Positions 16,274-25,228 of a stretch of 64,000 bases of DNA are shown piece after piece (the first letter of the stretch is position 1; each line of letters begins with the position of its first letter). The translations under genes and the position numbers were made by a program. Under the pieces are notes generated by a model. That model did no database searches and was not told the origin of the DNA. It saw only the letters and a program-made list of their open reading frames with translations. Source of the stretch: Leisingera daeponensis DSM 23529 (lineage in GTDB: Bacteria > Pseudomonadota > Alphaproteobacteria > Rhodobacterales > Rhodobacteraceae); NCBI RefSeq assembly GCF_000473145.1, contig NZ_KI421502.1, positions 102,318 to 166,317 on the forward strand, written 5' to 3'.

Positions 16274-17284
16274 TCAGGCTCTGCTGGCCTGGAGTAGTGT
16301 GCTGGCCATCCGGGCCAGCGGCACCTGCTGCTGCGCAGCGCCGATGTCCCAGGCCACTCTGGGCATTCCGTAAACGACCGAGGACTTTTCATCCTGGGCA
16401 AAGGTCTTGGCACCGGCCTTGCGCAGGTCGAGCAGCCCCCTGGCGCCGTCCTGGCCCATGCCGGTCAGGATGGTGGCAACAACGTCCTTTCCATATGGCA
16501 CGGCAGAGGTGAACAGAGCGTCAACAGACGGCGTGTGGCCGGAAATATCCGGGCCTTCCTTCATCCTCAGCCGCAGCGGCTTGCGGCTGCTCAGCCCCAT
16601 GTGGCGGCGCTGGCCGGCGGCGATGTAGACATAGCCCGGCTCCAGCGGGATGCCGTCCTCGGCGGCCCGCACCCGGGCCGGGCAGATCCGGTCCAGCAGG
16701 GATACCAGGCCGGAGCCGAAATTCTTGCCGGTGTGCTGCACGATCAGGGTTGGCGGGCAGTCGAACGGGAAGCCGACCAGAATGCTGCGCAGGGCCTCCA
16801 CCCCGCCGGTCGAGGACCCGATCAGGATCAGCTTGCGGCTGCCGCCCGCAGCCGCTGCAGGACCGCTTGCCGTGGCGCGCGCCGCCGTCCGTGGGCTGCG
16901 GCGCGGCGCGTTGACCATCATGTCGAAATACTGGGCGAACTGGCTGGGGTGATCCGCCTTCGTCAGTTCGAAGATACCTGCCCCGACGTCCAGCAGAGGC
17001 GAGGATTTGCGCGCCGGCGTGGCGCCCTGGGTGTCCATAACCGAGACCCAGCGCGTGTCGATCGCCGAAAACAGCGCCATCATCATCTCGAATTCCGGCA
17101 GCTTGGTGAACCCGTCTTCCACAAAGGCAAAAACCGGCTGTGCCGCTTCTGCCTGGTTGTAGGCCATCATCAGGTTGTTCGCCAAATACACCCGCATGCC
17201 CGGGTAAGCGGATTCCATGTAGCTCTGCAGGGTGCGGGCAAAGCTGCGGTCAGTGGTAATGATCAATAAGTTTTTCGAAGACAA
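16274..17284 (-). CDS. cheB: CheB methylesterase with degenerate receiver domain
   Basis: The 336-residue protein ends in a CheB methylesterase domain (about 148-336) with the catalytic triad visible: Ser158 in LIGSSTGG, His184 in IVQHTGKNF and Asp279 in TGMGQDG. It removes methyl groups from chemoreceptors during adaptation. The N-terminal half aligns with a receiver domain only loosely: the acidic pair is reduced (ITTDRS), and the phospho-acceptor region reads FAFVEDGF rather than the usual D-x-x-MP. Control by CheA phosphorylation is therefore doubtful. The start seems to be TTG 17284, giving MSSKNLLIITTD. Confidence 0.9.
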   Translation of the reverse strand: MSSKNLLIITTDRSFARTLQSYMESAYPGMRVYLANNLMMAYNQAEAAQPVFAFVEDGFTKLPEFEMMMALFSAIDTRWVSVMDTQGATPARKSSPLLDVGAGIFELTKADHPSQFAQYFDMMVNAPRRSPRTAARATASGPAAAAGGSRKLILIGSSTGGVEALRSILVGFPFDCPPTLIVQHTGKNFGSGLVSLLDRICPARVRAAEDGIPLEPGYVYIAAGQRRHMGLSSRKPLRLRMKEGPDISGHTPSVDALFTSAVPYGKDVVATILTGMGQDGARGLLDLRKAGAKTFAQDEKSSVVYGMPRVAWDIGAAQQQVPLARMASTLLQASRA

Positions 17285-17346
17285 TGGGTTCCCCAGTCAA
17301 TTTTCGGTGCCATCAGAACTTCCGGCACAGGTTGCCATGGCCTGAA

Positions 17347-17372
17347 GGCGCCGCTGCCCGGGCAGCGGCGCC
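17347..17372 (-). terminator. Perfect 26-base palindrome after the chemoreceptor gene
   Basis: GGCGCCGCTGCCC and its exact complement lie 13 bases downstream of the chemoreceptor stop and before cheB. There is no U tract. It may partially terminate or stabilise the abundant receptor mRNA relative to cheB and cheD. Confidence 0.55.
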
Positions 17373-17385
17373 TCCGGTGAGTCGC

Positions 17386-19767
17386 TTAGAAGTCCTGCCA
17401 GAGATCGCGGGCGGCATTGCCGCTGGCCGCCGCAGAGGCCGCCACTGGCGCAGCGCTTGCCTCGATCTCCCAGTCATCATCGCCATGCGCCGAGGGCGCA
17501 GGCTTGGCGGCCGCCTTGGCCGCAGCAGCCGGGGCCGCTGCGGGGGCAGGACGGGCTGCAGGGCTGACGCCTGCGACCCGGAAATGGGCGACCAGCTCGG
17601 CCAGTTTGGTCGCGTCGGTGTTCAGCATGTGGCCGGCCGCGGTGGCCTCTTCCACCATGGCCGCGTTCTGCTGGGTCACCTGGTCCAGCTGGGTGACGCC
17701 GGTGTTGATCTCGTTGAGGCCGGTCGACTGTTCGGCCGCGCCCTCGGCGATGCCGGAAACCAGCTGCGAGATATGGGTGACCCGTTCGACGATGCTTTGC
17801 AGCGCCTCGCCGGCCTTGCCGACCAGATCCACCCCGCGCTCCACTTGTTTGGAGCTGTCGCTGATCAGGGTCTTGATCTCCATCGCCGCGTCAGAGGAGC
17901 GCTGCGCCAGCGCCCGCACTTCGCTCGCGACCACGGCAAAGCCCTTGCCGGCCTCGCCCGCCCGCGCCGCCTCGACGCCCGCGTTCAGGGCCAGAAGGTT
18001 GGTCTGGAAGGCGATGTCGTCGATCACAGAGATGATCTGGCTGATGTGGTTGGAGCTCTGCTCGATCTCGGTCATGGCCGACACCGCGCTTTGCACCACT
18101 TCGCGGTTGTTCTCCGCTTCGGTCCGGGCCTCTGCCATGGTTGCCTCGACGCTGCGGGCGCCTTCGGCGGCGGATTTCACCGACGCGGTCAGCTCATCCA
18201 GCGCCGCCGCGGTTTCTTCCAGGGTTGCTGCCTGGCTTTCGGTGCGGTGCGAAAGGTCATCGGAAGCCTGGCTGATTTCGGCGGCGCCGTTGCGGATACT
18301 GCCCGAAGCTTCGATCACCTGCTGCACGGTGCCGCTCAGATTGGTGACCGTGCTGTTGAAGTTCCTCCGCAGCTGTTCGTATTCCTGCGGGAACGGGCCG
18401 CTGATCTCATGCGAGAAATCGCCATCGGCAAGCTGCATCAGGCCGGTGCTCAGGCTTTCGACCACTTCCTGCTGCTGGCGCTGCATCTCCGCGCGCTCTT
18501 CTTCTGCCGCGCGGGCCAGCTTCAAGTCGTCCTGCATCGAGACCAGTGTTTTGCCGATCTTGCCGATTTCATCAGAACGGCCCGCCGCCGCAATCTCTGT
18601 GTCGAGGTTACCGGCGGAGACAGCCTCCATGTCCGCGCAGATCCGGTCGATCGGCTTGGTAATGGAGCGGGCAAACAGCCAGCCGAAGAGCGACATGCCG
18701 CCGGCGCAGATCAGCGAGGCCATCAGCAGCATGTTGCGCTTTTCGACCGCAGGGGCCATCAGCTCGGCCCAGTCCTGTTCGGCGATGATCGCCCAGTCCG
18801 CAAATTCCAGCGGCAGCGGTTCCGAATAGGCCAGCACGGAATGCCCGTCGAGGCCGGGAACACCCTTCTGCACATGCGATTTGCCGTCAAAGGCCTCCAC
18901 CACCTGCTTGGTCGGCGGCAGCGGTGTCAGAACGTCAAACCCGTTTTCAAAACGCGATTTGGTCCGGGCCTGCATGTCGGACCCCACCAGATAGATCTGG
19001 GTGGTCTCGCCCATGCCCTGTTCGTTGTTGATGATGGCCCCCAGCATGTCCACGGGGATCTGCACCGCCAGCACGCCGACCGTGAGGTTGGCATCATTCA
19101 CAACTGGTGCGGCGGCAAAGGCTGCTGCTGCGCCGGCACTCGGCGCGTAGGGCTCCATATCGGCAAAGAACACCTCGCCGCGGCTGCCCTCAAGCGCTTC
19201 ACGGTAGACTTTGCCAAGCCCGGAATCCTTGAACGGCCCGGACATCATGTTGGTGCCGAAATCGTTTTCCTTGAACACCGAATACACAATGTCGCCCGCC
19301 AGGTTGATCAGAAAGGCATCATAATAGCCCTTGCTGTCGATCAGCATCTTGTAAGCCGGGTGGAAGCTTTCGTGGTGCATGTGGTAGGGCGACTCGCCCT
19401 CCGCCCGCGCCAGCAGGTGCCTCTCTCCAGCCGGATGGGGGTTAGCATCGATATAGGCCTGGCGCAGCACCTGGCCGGGGTTCCCCTCCAGGTCGTTCCA
19501 GGTCATCGTCAGCCATTCGATGGCGGTTGCCGACGACGGCACCGAGGCCAGCGTCTGCACATCCGCATGAATCCCGTCCAGCAGGGTCTGAACCGACAGC
19601 TTGCGGTCGGCCACCATGGAGCTGAGCTGATCCTGGGCATTGAGTTCTGCGCTGCGCTGGAAACTGACCGTGCTGATAGTGACGAGAATCGCCGTCACAA
19701 GCATACCGAACCCAACAACAAACAGTGGCAATTTATGTGCCAGCTTGAGCGATTTAAGCGCTTTCAT
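17386..19767 (-). CDS. Methyl-accepting chemotaxis protein with large periplasmic sensor
   Basis: The 793-residue receptor has a first membrane helix (about residues 14-34) and a roughly 290-residue periplasmic region of double-Cache type (it includes [20 protein letters not shown]). A second helix follows ([22 protein letters not shown], about 330-350), then a HAMP domain and a second HAMP-like linker. The cytoplasmic signalling domain contains the hairpin tip [41 protein letters not shown]. The C-terminus is Ala/Pro-rich and ends RDLWQDF, a possible CheR/CheB tether. The ligand is unknown. The ribosome site AGGAGG precedes ATG 19767. Confidence 0.95.
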   Translation of the reverse strand: MKALKSLKLAHKLPLFVVGFGMLVTAILVTISTVSFQRSAELNAQDQLSSMVADRKLSVQTLLDGIHADVQTLASVPSSATAIEWLTMTWNDLEGNPGQVLRQAYIDANPHPAGERHLLARAEGESPYHMHHESFHPAYKMLIDSKGYYDAFLINLAGDIVYSVFKENDFGTNMMSGPFKDSGLGKVYREALEGSRGEVFFADMEPYAPSAGAAAAFAAAPVVNDANLTVGVLAVQIPVDMLGAIINNEQGMGETTQIYLVGSDMQARTKSRFENGFDVLTPLPPTKQVVEAFDGKSHVQKGVPGLDGHSVLAYSEPLPLEFADWAIIAEQDWAELMAPAVEKRNMLLMASLICAGGMSLFGWLFARSITKPIDRICADMEAVSAGNLDTEIAAAGRSDEIGKIGKTLVSMQDDLKLARAAEEERAEMQRQQQEVVESLSTGLMQLADGDFSHEISGPFPQEYEQLRRNFNSTVTNLSGTVQQVIEASGSIRNGAAEISQASDDLSHRTESQAATLEETAAALDELTASVKSAAEGARSVEATMAEARTEAENNREVVQSAVSAMTEIEQSSNHISQIISVIDDIAFQTNLLALNAGVEAARAGEAGKGFAVVASEVRALAQRSSDAAMEIKTLISDSSKQVERGVDLVGKAGEALQSIVERVTHISQLVSGIAEGAAEQSTGLNEINTGVTQLDQVTQQNAAMVEEATAAGHMLNTDATKLAELVAHFRVAGVSPAARPAPAAAPAAAAKAAAKPAPSAHGDDDWEIEASAAPVAASAAASGNAARDLWQDF

Positions 19768-20192
19768 TCCGTCCTCCTAAGAGCATCGCGGTCTAGGCCA
19801 CCGCATATGATGATGCCGCTCAGGATGGCGCGGATACGTTAATTTGCGGCTTACGGAGGGGAAGCGTGGCGCCGGTCAACAGCAAAAAAGGCCCCGATTC
19901 CGCAGCGCATCAGCGTCACTCCGTAAAGGCCGGGTAAACATGCAGCCGCCGGCTGTGCGCCTTGCGCTGCACACAGCCAGAAGCGCCCGGACGCAGCGGC
20001 CAGGTGATTCTCCGGCCCCGGCCGGCCACTGATAAAAATTGACGGGAATTTCCACGCTGAATCGCGGGCCCTCTCCTTATGAATCCCTTTCTGGGCGCAC
20101 GCGGCGGCAATCAAATGTTAAGGCCCCGCACCTATCAATTGCTCCATCGAACTCGAACTGATCGCCGACAACGGGGGTGCGAATCGCCGAAA
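19768..20192. promoter_or_regulatory. Divergent region between chemoreceptor and che operon; CtrA-like site
   Basis: This 425-base gap has no convincing gene; short frames in it lack ribosome sites and family resemblance. It contains TTAA-N7-CTTA at 19839-19853, one base from the alphaproteobacterial CtrA full site TTAA-N7-TTAA, 72-86 bases upstream of the chemoreceptor start. CtrA is known to control motility and chemotaxis genes in roseobacters. TTGACG at about 20039 may be a -35 element for the plus-strand operon, without a clear -10. Confidence 0.4.
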
Positions 20193-20480
20193 ATGACCAC
20201 GGAAACGCAAAAGCACATTCTGGATCTGCCGAACGCCTTCGCGGAGCTGGATCCTCTGATCGCCTTCCTGCAAGGGGCCCGCTCCCGGGCGGTCGAAATC
20301 GACTGCAGCAGCGTTGCTCTGATGCCTTCGCGCTGCCTGCAGATTCTGCTTGGAGCAGAACAGCAGTGGCGGTCCGAGGGGGTAGGCTTCTCAGTCACCA
20401 ACATCACCGAATCCTGCCGCAAGTCCCTGACCCTTCTGGGGCTGGAGCCCAACCGTTTTGAAGACGAGGAAACAGCATGA
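20193..20480 (+). CDS. STAS-domain protein of the che operon
   Basis: The 95-residue protein has the STAS (sulfate transporter/anti-sigma antagonist) fold pattern: a central ALMPSRCLQILLGAEQQWRSEG helix after the strand AVEIDCSSV, then FSVTNITESCRKSLTLLGLEP. Such proteins can be phospho-switched partners in che and anti-sigma pathways. It overlaps cheY by ATGA (20477-20480) and is the first gene of the operon. The ATG at 20193 has a weak ribosome site. Its exact role in chemotaxis is not known to me. Confidence 0.8.
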   Translation: MTTETQKHILDLPNAFAELDPLIAFLQGARSRAVEIDCSSVALMPSRCLQILLGAEQQWRSEGVGFSVTNITESCRKSLTLLGLEPNRFEDEETA

Positions 20481-20851
20481 AGACCAAAGTTCTGGCAATC
20501 GACGATTCCCGCACGATCCGGAATCTTCTGGCCGCAACCCTGGAAGAGGCCGGGTTTGAATACCACTGTGCGGTTGATGGCCGCGAAGGCGTGGACATGT
20601 ATCCGGAAATCGATCCCGACGTCGTGATCACCGACATCAACATGCCCAACCTCGACGGCTTCGGCGTGATCGAGGAGCTGCGCGGCGAAGGCATCAACTC
20701 CAAGGTGCCGATCCTGGTGCTGACCACCGAGAGCGCGCCTGAGCTGAAGGCCCGCGCCCGCGGCGCCGGCGCCACCGGCTGGATCACCAAGCCGTTCGAC
20801 GATGCCTCGCTGATCTTCGCGCTCAAGCGCGTGACCGGAGCCGCGGCCTAA
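20477..20851 (+). CDS. cheY: CheY response regulator (first copy)
   Basis: The 124-residue single receiver domain has the acidic pair Asp9/Asp10, phospho-acceptor Asp53 in ITDINMPNLDG, the Thr at 83-84 (LTTES) and the conserved Lys105 in ITKPF. CheA phosphorylates it and it then binds the flagellar motor switch, or acts as a phosphate sink. It sits between the STAS gene and cheA; cheA begins two bases after its stop. Confidence 0.95.
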   Translation: MKTKVLAIDDSRTIRNLLAATLEEAGFEYHCAVDGREGVDMYPEIDPDVVITDINMPNLDGFGVIEELRGEGINSKVPILVLTTESAPELKARARGAGATGWITKPFDDASLIFALKRVTGAAA

Positions 20852-20852
20852 G

Positions 20853-23021
20853 ATGTCGGGCTCGATTCAGGATACCTTCTTTGAGGAGTGCGAAGAGCTC
20901 CTCGAAGCGACGGATGAGGGGCTGACCGCCATCGAAGGAGGCGATCACAACCCTGAGGTTGTCAATGCGATCTTCCGCGCCGTTCACTCTATCAAGGGCG
21001 GCGCCGGTGCCTTTGGCCTGGATGACCTGGTGGCCTTTGCCCACCGGTTCGAGACCGTGTTTGACGAAGTGCGCTCCAACCGGCTGGAACTGGACGGAAA
21101 GCTGGTTCAGCTGCTGCTGCGCTCCAGCGACCATCTGTCGGCGCTGGTCGAGGCGGCCCGCGACGGCGGCCAGATCGACGAGGCGCATCACGACACCCTG
21201 CTGGCGGCGCTGGACGAATACACTCCCGATGAGGAGGAGGACCTCACCTTCGAGCCGATGGGCCTTGGCGGCCCGGCGCCGATGATGGACCTTGGCGGTC
21301 TGGGCGGCGCTCCGGCAGCACCGCAGGAGGAAACCTACCGGATCCGCTTCCAGCCGCTGAAGGAAATGTACGGCACCGGCAACGAGCCGTTCTTCCTGTT
21401 CCAGGCGCTCAGGGACATGGGCGGGCTGACCGTGGCGCTCGACGAGAACGAGCTGCCCGGGTTCGACGCCATGGACATGGACGAAAGCTACCTGGCGTGG
21501 GATCTGGTCCTGGTGACCAAGGAGCCGCGGTCGGTGGTCGAGGCGGTCTTTGAGTTCGTCGAGGGCTTGTGCGAGCTGTCGATTGCAGGGGATGGCGATG
21601 CCGAAGCGGAGGCAAACGCCTTGGCGGCACTGGATGCGATGTTCGCAGCCCCGCCCGTCCCGCCCGCCGCCGGCAGCGCAGACGGCGAGGCCGCTGCCGC
21701 CCCTTTTGAACCGCCGGTCCCCGCACCTGAACCCGAAGCCAAACCGGCAGTTGCCGAAGAAAAGGCATCGGCCCCGAAAGCCGAGAGCGGCAACCAGGAG
21801 CAGCGCGGCGGTCCCAAGCCAACGCTCCGCGTCGAGCTCGAGCGGGTGGACCGGCTGATCAACGCTGTCGGGGAGCTTATCATCAACCATTCTATGCTGG
21901 CGCAGCAGATCGCCAATCTCAACGTCTCCGACACGCGGGACGTCGAGACGGAGCTGGAAGGCTTCAAGAATCTGGCCCGCGACATCCAGGAAGGGGTGAT
22001 GGCCATCCGCGCGCAGCCGGTCAAGCCGCTGTTCCAGCGCATGGCCCGCATCGTGCGCGAAGCGTCGGCTGCCACCGGCAAGACCTGCAAACTGGTCACC
22101 GAGGGCGAGAATACCGAAGTCGACAAGACGGTCATCGAACGGCTGTCCGACCCGCTGACGCACATTCTGCGCAACGCGGTCGACCATGGCGTGGAAAAGC
22201 CCGAGGACCGGGCCGCGGCCGGCAAGCAGACCACCGGCGAAATCCGGCTGTCCGCCTCGCACCGCTCCGGCAGCGTCTGCATCGAGATCAGGGACGACGG
22301 CGCCGGTGTGAACCGTCCGCGGGTCAAACAGATCGCGATCGAGAAGGGGCTGATCCCGGAAAACGCCGAGCTGACCGATGGCGAAATTGACAACCTGCTG
22401 TTCGCACCGGGGTTTTCAACGGCCAAGGAGATCTCCAACCTCTCCGGGCGCGGGGTTGGCATGGACGTGGTGAAGAATGCGGTGACCGGCCTCGGCGGGC
22501 GCATCAACATCTCCTCCGCCCCCGGCAAAGGGTCCACATTCACCATCATTCTTCCGCTGACACTGGCGGTGATGGACGGAATGGTGGTGTCGGTTGCCGA
22601 TCAGACCATGGTGGTGCCGATCACATCGATCGTCGAAACCATGCGCGGCAGCGACGACATGATCAACAGCCTCGGCGCCGACGGCACCCTGCTGTCGATC
22701 CGCGGCAACTTCGTGCCGATCTGCGATGTTGCGGGCGCGCTGGGTCTTTATCGCGAAAGCGACCGGCAGGCCGGCGTCTACCTGCTGGTGGAGACCGAAA
22801 CCGGCCAGCGCTGCGCCTTGGCGGTGGATGACATCCACGACCAGCGCCAGGTGGTGATCAAAAGCCTTGATGGCGTCTGCGGGGAAATTCCCGGCGTCGC
22901 CGCTGCAACCATCCTGGGCGATGGCAAGATTGCCATGATCCTGGACCCAGAAAGCATCATTGCGGCTTCGCCCACGGCAGCCGCCTTTGACACCGAGCGG
23001 AGATTGAGCAATGCAAGCTGA
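20853..23021 (+). CDS. cheA: Chemotaxis histidine kinase CheA
   Basis: The 722-residue protein has an N-terminal HPt domain with the phosphorylated His45 in AVHSIKGGAGAFGL. A poorly conserved second domain and an Ala/Pro-rich linker lead to a dimerisation helix pair, then the ATPase domain with N box HILRNAVDHGVEKPEDR and G boxes IRDDGAGVNRPR and GRGVGMDVVKNAV. The C-terminal CheW-like regulatory domain covers about residues 575-705. It phosphorylates the two CheY proteins and perhaps CheB. It overlaps cheW by 11 bases. Confidence 0.96.
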   Translation: MSGSIQDTFFEECEELLEATDEGLTAIEGGDHNPEVVNAIFRAVHSIKGGAGAFGLDDLVAFAHRFETVFDEVRSNRLELDGKLVQLLLRSSDHLSALVEAARDGGQIDEAHHDTLLAALDEYTPDEEEDLTFEPMGLGGPAPMMDLGGLGGAPAAPQEETYRIRFQPLKEMYGTGNEPFFLFQALRDMGGLTVALDENELPGFDAMDMDESYLAWDLVLVTKEPRSVVEAVFEFVEGLCELSIAGDGDAEAEANALAALDAMFAAPPVPPAAGSADGEAAAAPFEPPVPAPEPEAKPAVAEEKASAPKAESGNQEQRGGPKPTLRVELERVDRLINAVGELIINHSMLAQQIANLNVSDTRDVETELEGFKNLARDIQEGVMAIRAQPVKPLFQRMARIVREASAATGKTCKLVTEGENTEVDKTVIERLSDPLTHILRNAVDHGVEKPEDRAAAGKQTTGEIRLSASHRSGSVCIEIRDDGAGVNRPRVKQIAIEKGLIPENAELTDGEIDNLLFAPGFSTAKEISNLSGRGVGMDVVKNAVTGLGGRINISSAPGKGSTFTIILPLTLAVMDGMVVSVADQTMVVPITSIVETMRGSDDMINSLGADGTLLSIRGNFVPICDVAGALGLYRESDRQAGVYLLVETETGQRCALAVDDIHDQRQVVIKSLDGVCGEIPGVAAATILGDGKIAMILDPESIIAASPTAAAFDTERRLSNAS

Positions 23022-23493
23022 AGTGAAGCAAACCGATCAGGAAGTGAAGCACGCTGAACACAGCGAGTTCGTCAGCTTCACCGTGGCAGGCCAGGCCTTT
23101 TGCCTGAAGATCACCCAGATCCGCGAGATCCGGCGCTGGTCGCCGGTGACCATCCTGCCGCATGCGCCGGCCGATGTGCTGGGGGTGATGAACCTGCGCG
23201 GCGCGGTGATCCCGATCTATGACCTGTCGGCCCGTTTCGGCCTGCATCAGACCGAAGCAAGCGAGCGCAATGTCGTCATCGTGGTCTCGGTCCATGGCAA
23301 ACCGGTCGGGCTGCTGGCGGAATCGGTCTCGGAAATCATCTCGATCAACCCGGATGACATCCAGGACACCCCGCCGGTCGACAGCCGCAATACGATGGAA
23401 TACATCCAGGGCATCATCTCGCATGATGACACCATGGTGCGCATCATCAATCTGGATGCGGTGATCTCAGCTCCGGAGCAGGTGATGCCGTGA
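23011..23493 (+). CDS. cheW: Chemotaxis adaptor CheW
   Basis: The 160-residue protein is one CheW domain (EFVSFTVAGQAFCLKITQIREIRRW; MNLRGAVIPIYDLSARFGL; YIQGIISHDDTMVRIINLDAV). It couples chemoreceptors to CheA. Its start lies inside the end of cheA and its stop overlaps the GTG start of cheR, so translation of the three is coupled. Confidence 0.96.
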   Translation: MQAEVKQTDQEVKHAEHSEFVSFTVAGQAFCLKITQIREIRRWSPVTILPHAPADVLGVMNLRGAVIPIYDLSARFGLHQTEASERNVVIVVSVHGKPVGLLAESVSEIISINPDDIQDTPPVDSRNTMEYIQGIISHDDTMVRIINLDAVISAPEQVMP

Positions 23494-24353
23494 GCGCAGA
23501 AGGGTCCATCACTAACGCCACTGAAAGCTTTACGCTCTCGGACCAGGAATTCGGAGCCATTGCGCAGTTTGCGCACAAGCACTTCGGCCTGGCCCTGGCG
23601 GCAAGCAAGAAGCCGCTGGTGTCCTCGCGGCTGGCGCGCAAGCTGCGCCAGCGCAATTTCACCAGCTTCAAGGAATACCTGGCTTGCCTGGACGGCCCCA
23701 ACGCCGAACAGGAGCGCAGCGGCCTGCTGTCGCTGCTGACCACCAACGTGACCCATTTCTTCCGGGAGCCGCACCATTTCGAAACCCTGCGCAACGATGT
23801 GCTGCCGCCGCTGATCGAACAGGCGCGGCGCGGCGGGCGGGTGCGGCTGTGGTCGGCGGGCTGTTCCAACGGGCAGGAACCCTTTTCGATTGCCATGACC
23901 GTTCTGGACCTGTGCCCGGACGCGGCCAAGCTGGATTTCAAGATCCTGGGCACCGATATCGACCCGGTTGTGGTGCGCCACGCCAAGGCGGCAAAATATC
24001 CCGAGGACGAACTGGCCCAGATTGACGCGAAATACCGCAAGCTGGTGCCGGCCCGGGACGCCGAGGGGCGGCTGCCGGACAGTCTGCGCAAGCTGATCAC
24101 CTTCGGGGTGCTGAACCTGATCGAGCCATTCCCGTTCCGCGGCAAGTTCGACGCCATCTTTTGCCGCAACGTGGCAATCTATTTCGACAACCCGACCCAG
24201 CAGAAGGTGTGGCAGGCCTTCCAGAACGCCTTGAACCCGGGCGGCTATCTCTTCATCGGGCACTCCGAGCGCATGTCCGGCCCGGCATCGCAGCACCTGA
24301 AGACGGCCGGGATCACAACCTATGTCAACTCACCCGCTGGCAGGACTTCCTGA
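23490..24353 (+). CDS. cheR: Chemoreceptor methyltransferase CheR
   Basis: The 287-residue protein has an N-terminal helical CheR_N domain and a SAM-binding methyltransferase domain with LWSAGCSNGQEPFSIAM, ILGTDIDPVVVRHA and IFCRNVAIYFD. It methylates chemoreceptor glutamates. The SAM loop reads GCSNGQEP rather than the more common GCSTGEEP. It starts at GTG 23490, overlapping cheW. Confidence 0.95.
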   Translation: MSAEGSITNATESFTLSDQEFGAIAQFAHKHFGLALAASKKPLVSSRLARKLRQRNFTSFKEYLACLDGPNAEQERSGLLSLLTTNVTHFFREPHHFETLRNDVLPPLIEQARRGGRVRLWSAGCSNGQEPFSIAMTVLDLCPDAAKLDFKILGTDIDPVVVRHAKAAKYPEDELAQIDAKYRKLVPARDAEGRLPDSLRKLITFGVLNLIEPFPFRGKFDAIFCRNVAIYFDNPTQQKVWQAFQNALNPGGYLFIGHSERMSGPASQHLKTAGITTYVNSPAGRTS

Positions 24354-24386
24354 CCACGGCTGCAAGCAGAGCAGAAGGAAAGAAAA

Positions 24387-24773
24387 ATGAGCTTGAAAGA
24401 CTCTCTCCGCGTTATGGTCGTTGACGACATGTCAACCAGCCGGGGGATCATCACACAAAGCCTGGATGAGATCGGCATCAAGAACTACATGGTCGAAAAC
24501 TCCGGCCAGGGCGCCTACCAGAAACTGATCCAGACACCGGTTCACATGGTGCTGTCCGACTACAACATGCCGGGCATGGACGGTTTGGGGCTGCTGAAGG
24601 CCCTGCGCAGCCACCAGGTCACTCAGCGGGTCGGGTTCATTCTCGTCACCGGCAAGCCGACGCCGGAAATGATCCAGGTCGGCAAGCAGATCGGCCTGAA
24701 CAACATTGTCCGCAAGCCGTTCACGGTCGCCACGATGAAGCAGGCCATCGAACAGGTCGTCGGGCGGCTTTAA
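24387..24773 (+). CDS. CheY-like response regulator (second copy)
   Basis: The 128-residue receiver domain has Asp13/Asp14, phospho-acceptor Asp58 in VLSDYNMPGMDGLGLL, Thr87 in ILVTGK and Lys110 in VRKPF. It differs clearly from the first CheY, so it is an old paralogue. In alphaproteobacteria with two CheY proteins one usually drives the motor and the other drains phosphate from CheA; which is which cannot be read from sequence. AAGGAA precedes the start, and the next gene begins two bases after its stop. Confidence 0.92.
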   Translation: MSLKDSLRVMVVDDMSTSRGIITQSLDEIGIKNYMVENSGQGAYQKLIQTPVHMVLSDYNMPGMDGLGLLKALRSHQVTQRVGFILVTGKPTPEMIQVGKQIGLNNIVRKPFTVATMKQAIEQVVGRL

Positions 24774-24775
24774 CC

Positions 24776-25102
24776 ATGGAGCGTCCCGGCAAAGCCCTGA
24801 GCGAACTTTGCGCCGCCTCGGCGTGGGAAATGGAGCAGCTGCGCGGTCAGATGCAGGCGCTGGAAGACGTCGTGCTCGACGTGCTGGAACGGGGCACGCC
24901 CCCGACCAGCCAGGAACTGCGCTCTCTGCAGGACTTTGATCTGGTGATCCAGACCCTGGCCGGGCTCTCCGGTTTCTACAAGCGCGTGCAGGCGCAGGTT
25001 GACGAGTCCGGCCCTGCCGATCTGCCGGCCGCAGCGGCAGGGGTCACTCTCGAAAAACTGCGCGACCGGCTGCGCTCTGCCAGCAGCCTGGCAAACACCT
25101 GA
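24776..25102 (+). CDS. Candidate CheT/CheZ-like CheY-P phosphatase
   Basis: The 108-residue, probably all-helical protein ends the che operon. It contains LQDFDLVIQ (residues 51-59), which fits the L-Q-x2-D-x3-Q pattern of CheZ-like phosphatases, in which the acidic residue and Gln act on CheY-P. The motif is followed by a helix ending FYKRVQ, also reminiscent of the CheZ segment. CheT proteins at the end of alphaproteobacterial che operons have this motif. The assignment rests on motif and position only; overall similarity is too low to be certain. Confidence 0.55.
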   Translation: MERPGKALSELCAASAWEMEQLRGQMQALEDVVLDVLERGTPPTSQELRSLQDFDLVIQTLAGLSGFYKRVQAQVDESGPADLPAAAAGVTLEKLRDRLRSASSLANT

Positions 25103-25110
25103 ACGCCCTG

Positions 25111-25134
25111 GCCCCGCCCCGTCCCGGGCGGGGC
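25111..25134 (+). terminator. Hairpin at the end of the che operon
   Basis: GCCCCGCCC (25111-25119) pairs with GGGCGGGGC (25126-25134), nine bases after the last che stop. There is no U tract directly behind it, so it is a likely but weak terminator. Confidence 0.55.
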
Positions 25135-25228
25135 TGCACTGCAGTCCCGCGGCCGCGAATTTCCTTTTTCATTGCGGCCGCCGCGGACTACATTGGACCT
25201 AGCTGAAACCGCCAGCCCGGGTGTCCGT

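Noticed and set aside
17284..19842. Long open frame (852 codons) on the plus strand opposite the chemoreceptor gene
   Set aside because: It is fully antisense to a well-supported receptor gene, has no family resemblance and is a by-product of GC-rich codon use. Similar shadows occur opposite ppkA (28422-30491), vgrG and the fusion (42980-45295), tssF (53662-55338) and tssC/tssB (57076-59121).
19851..20114. Short minus-strand frames in the gap between the chemoreceptor and the STAS gene
   Set aside because: They have no ribosome site and an arginine/proline-rich composition typical of non-coding GC-rich DNA.
25149..25181. Two GCGGCCGC palindromes flanking a short AT stretch upstream of the caspase-like gene
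   Set aside because: GC-rich palindromes of this length are common in such a genome, and the arms are too near the start codon region to assign a role.
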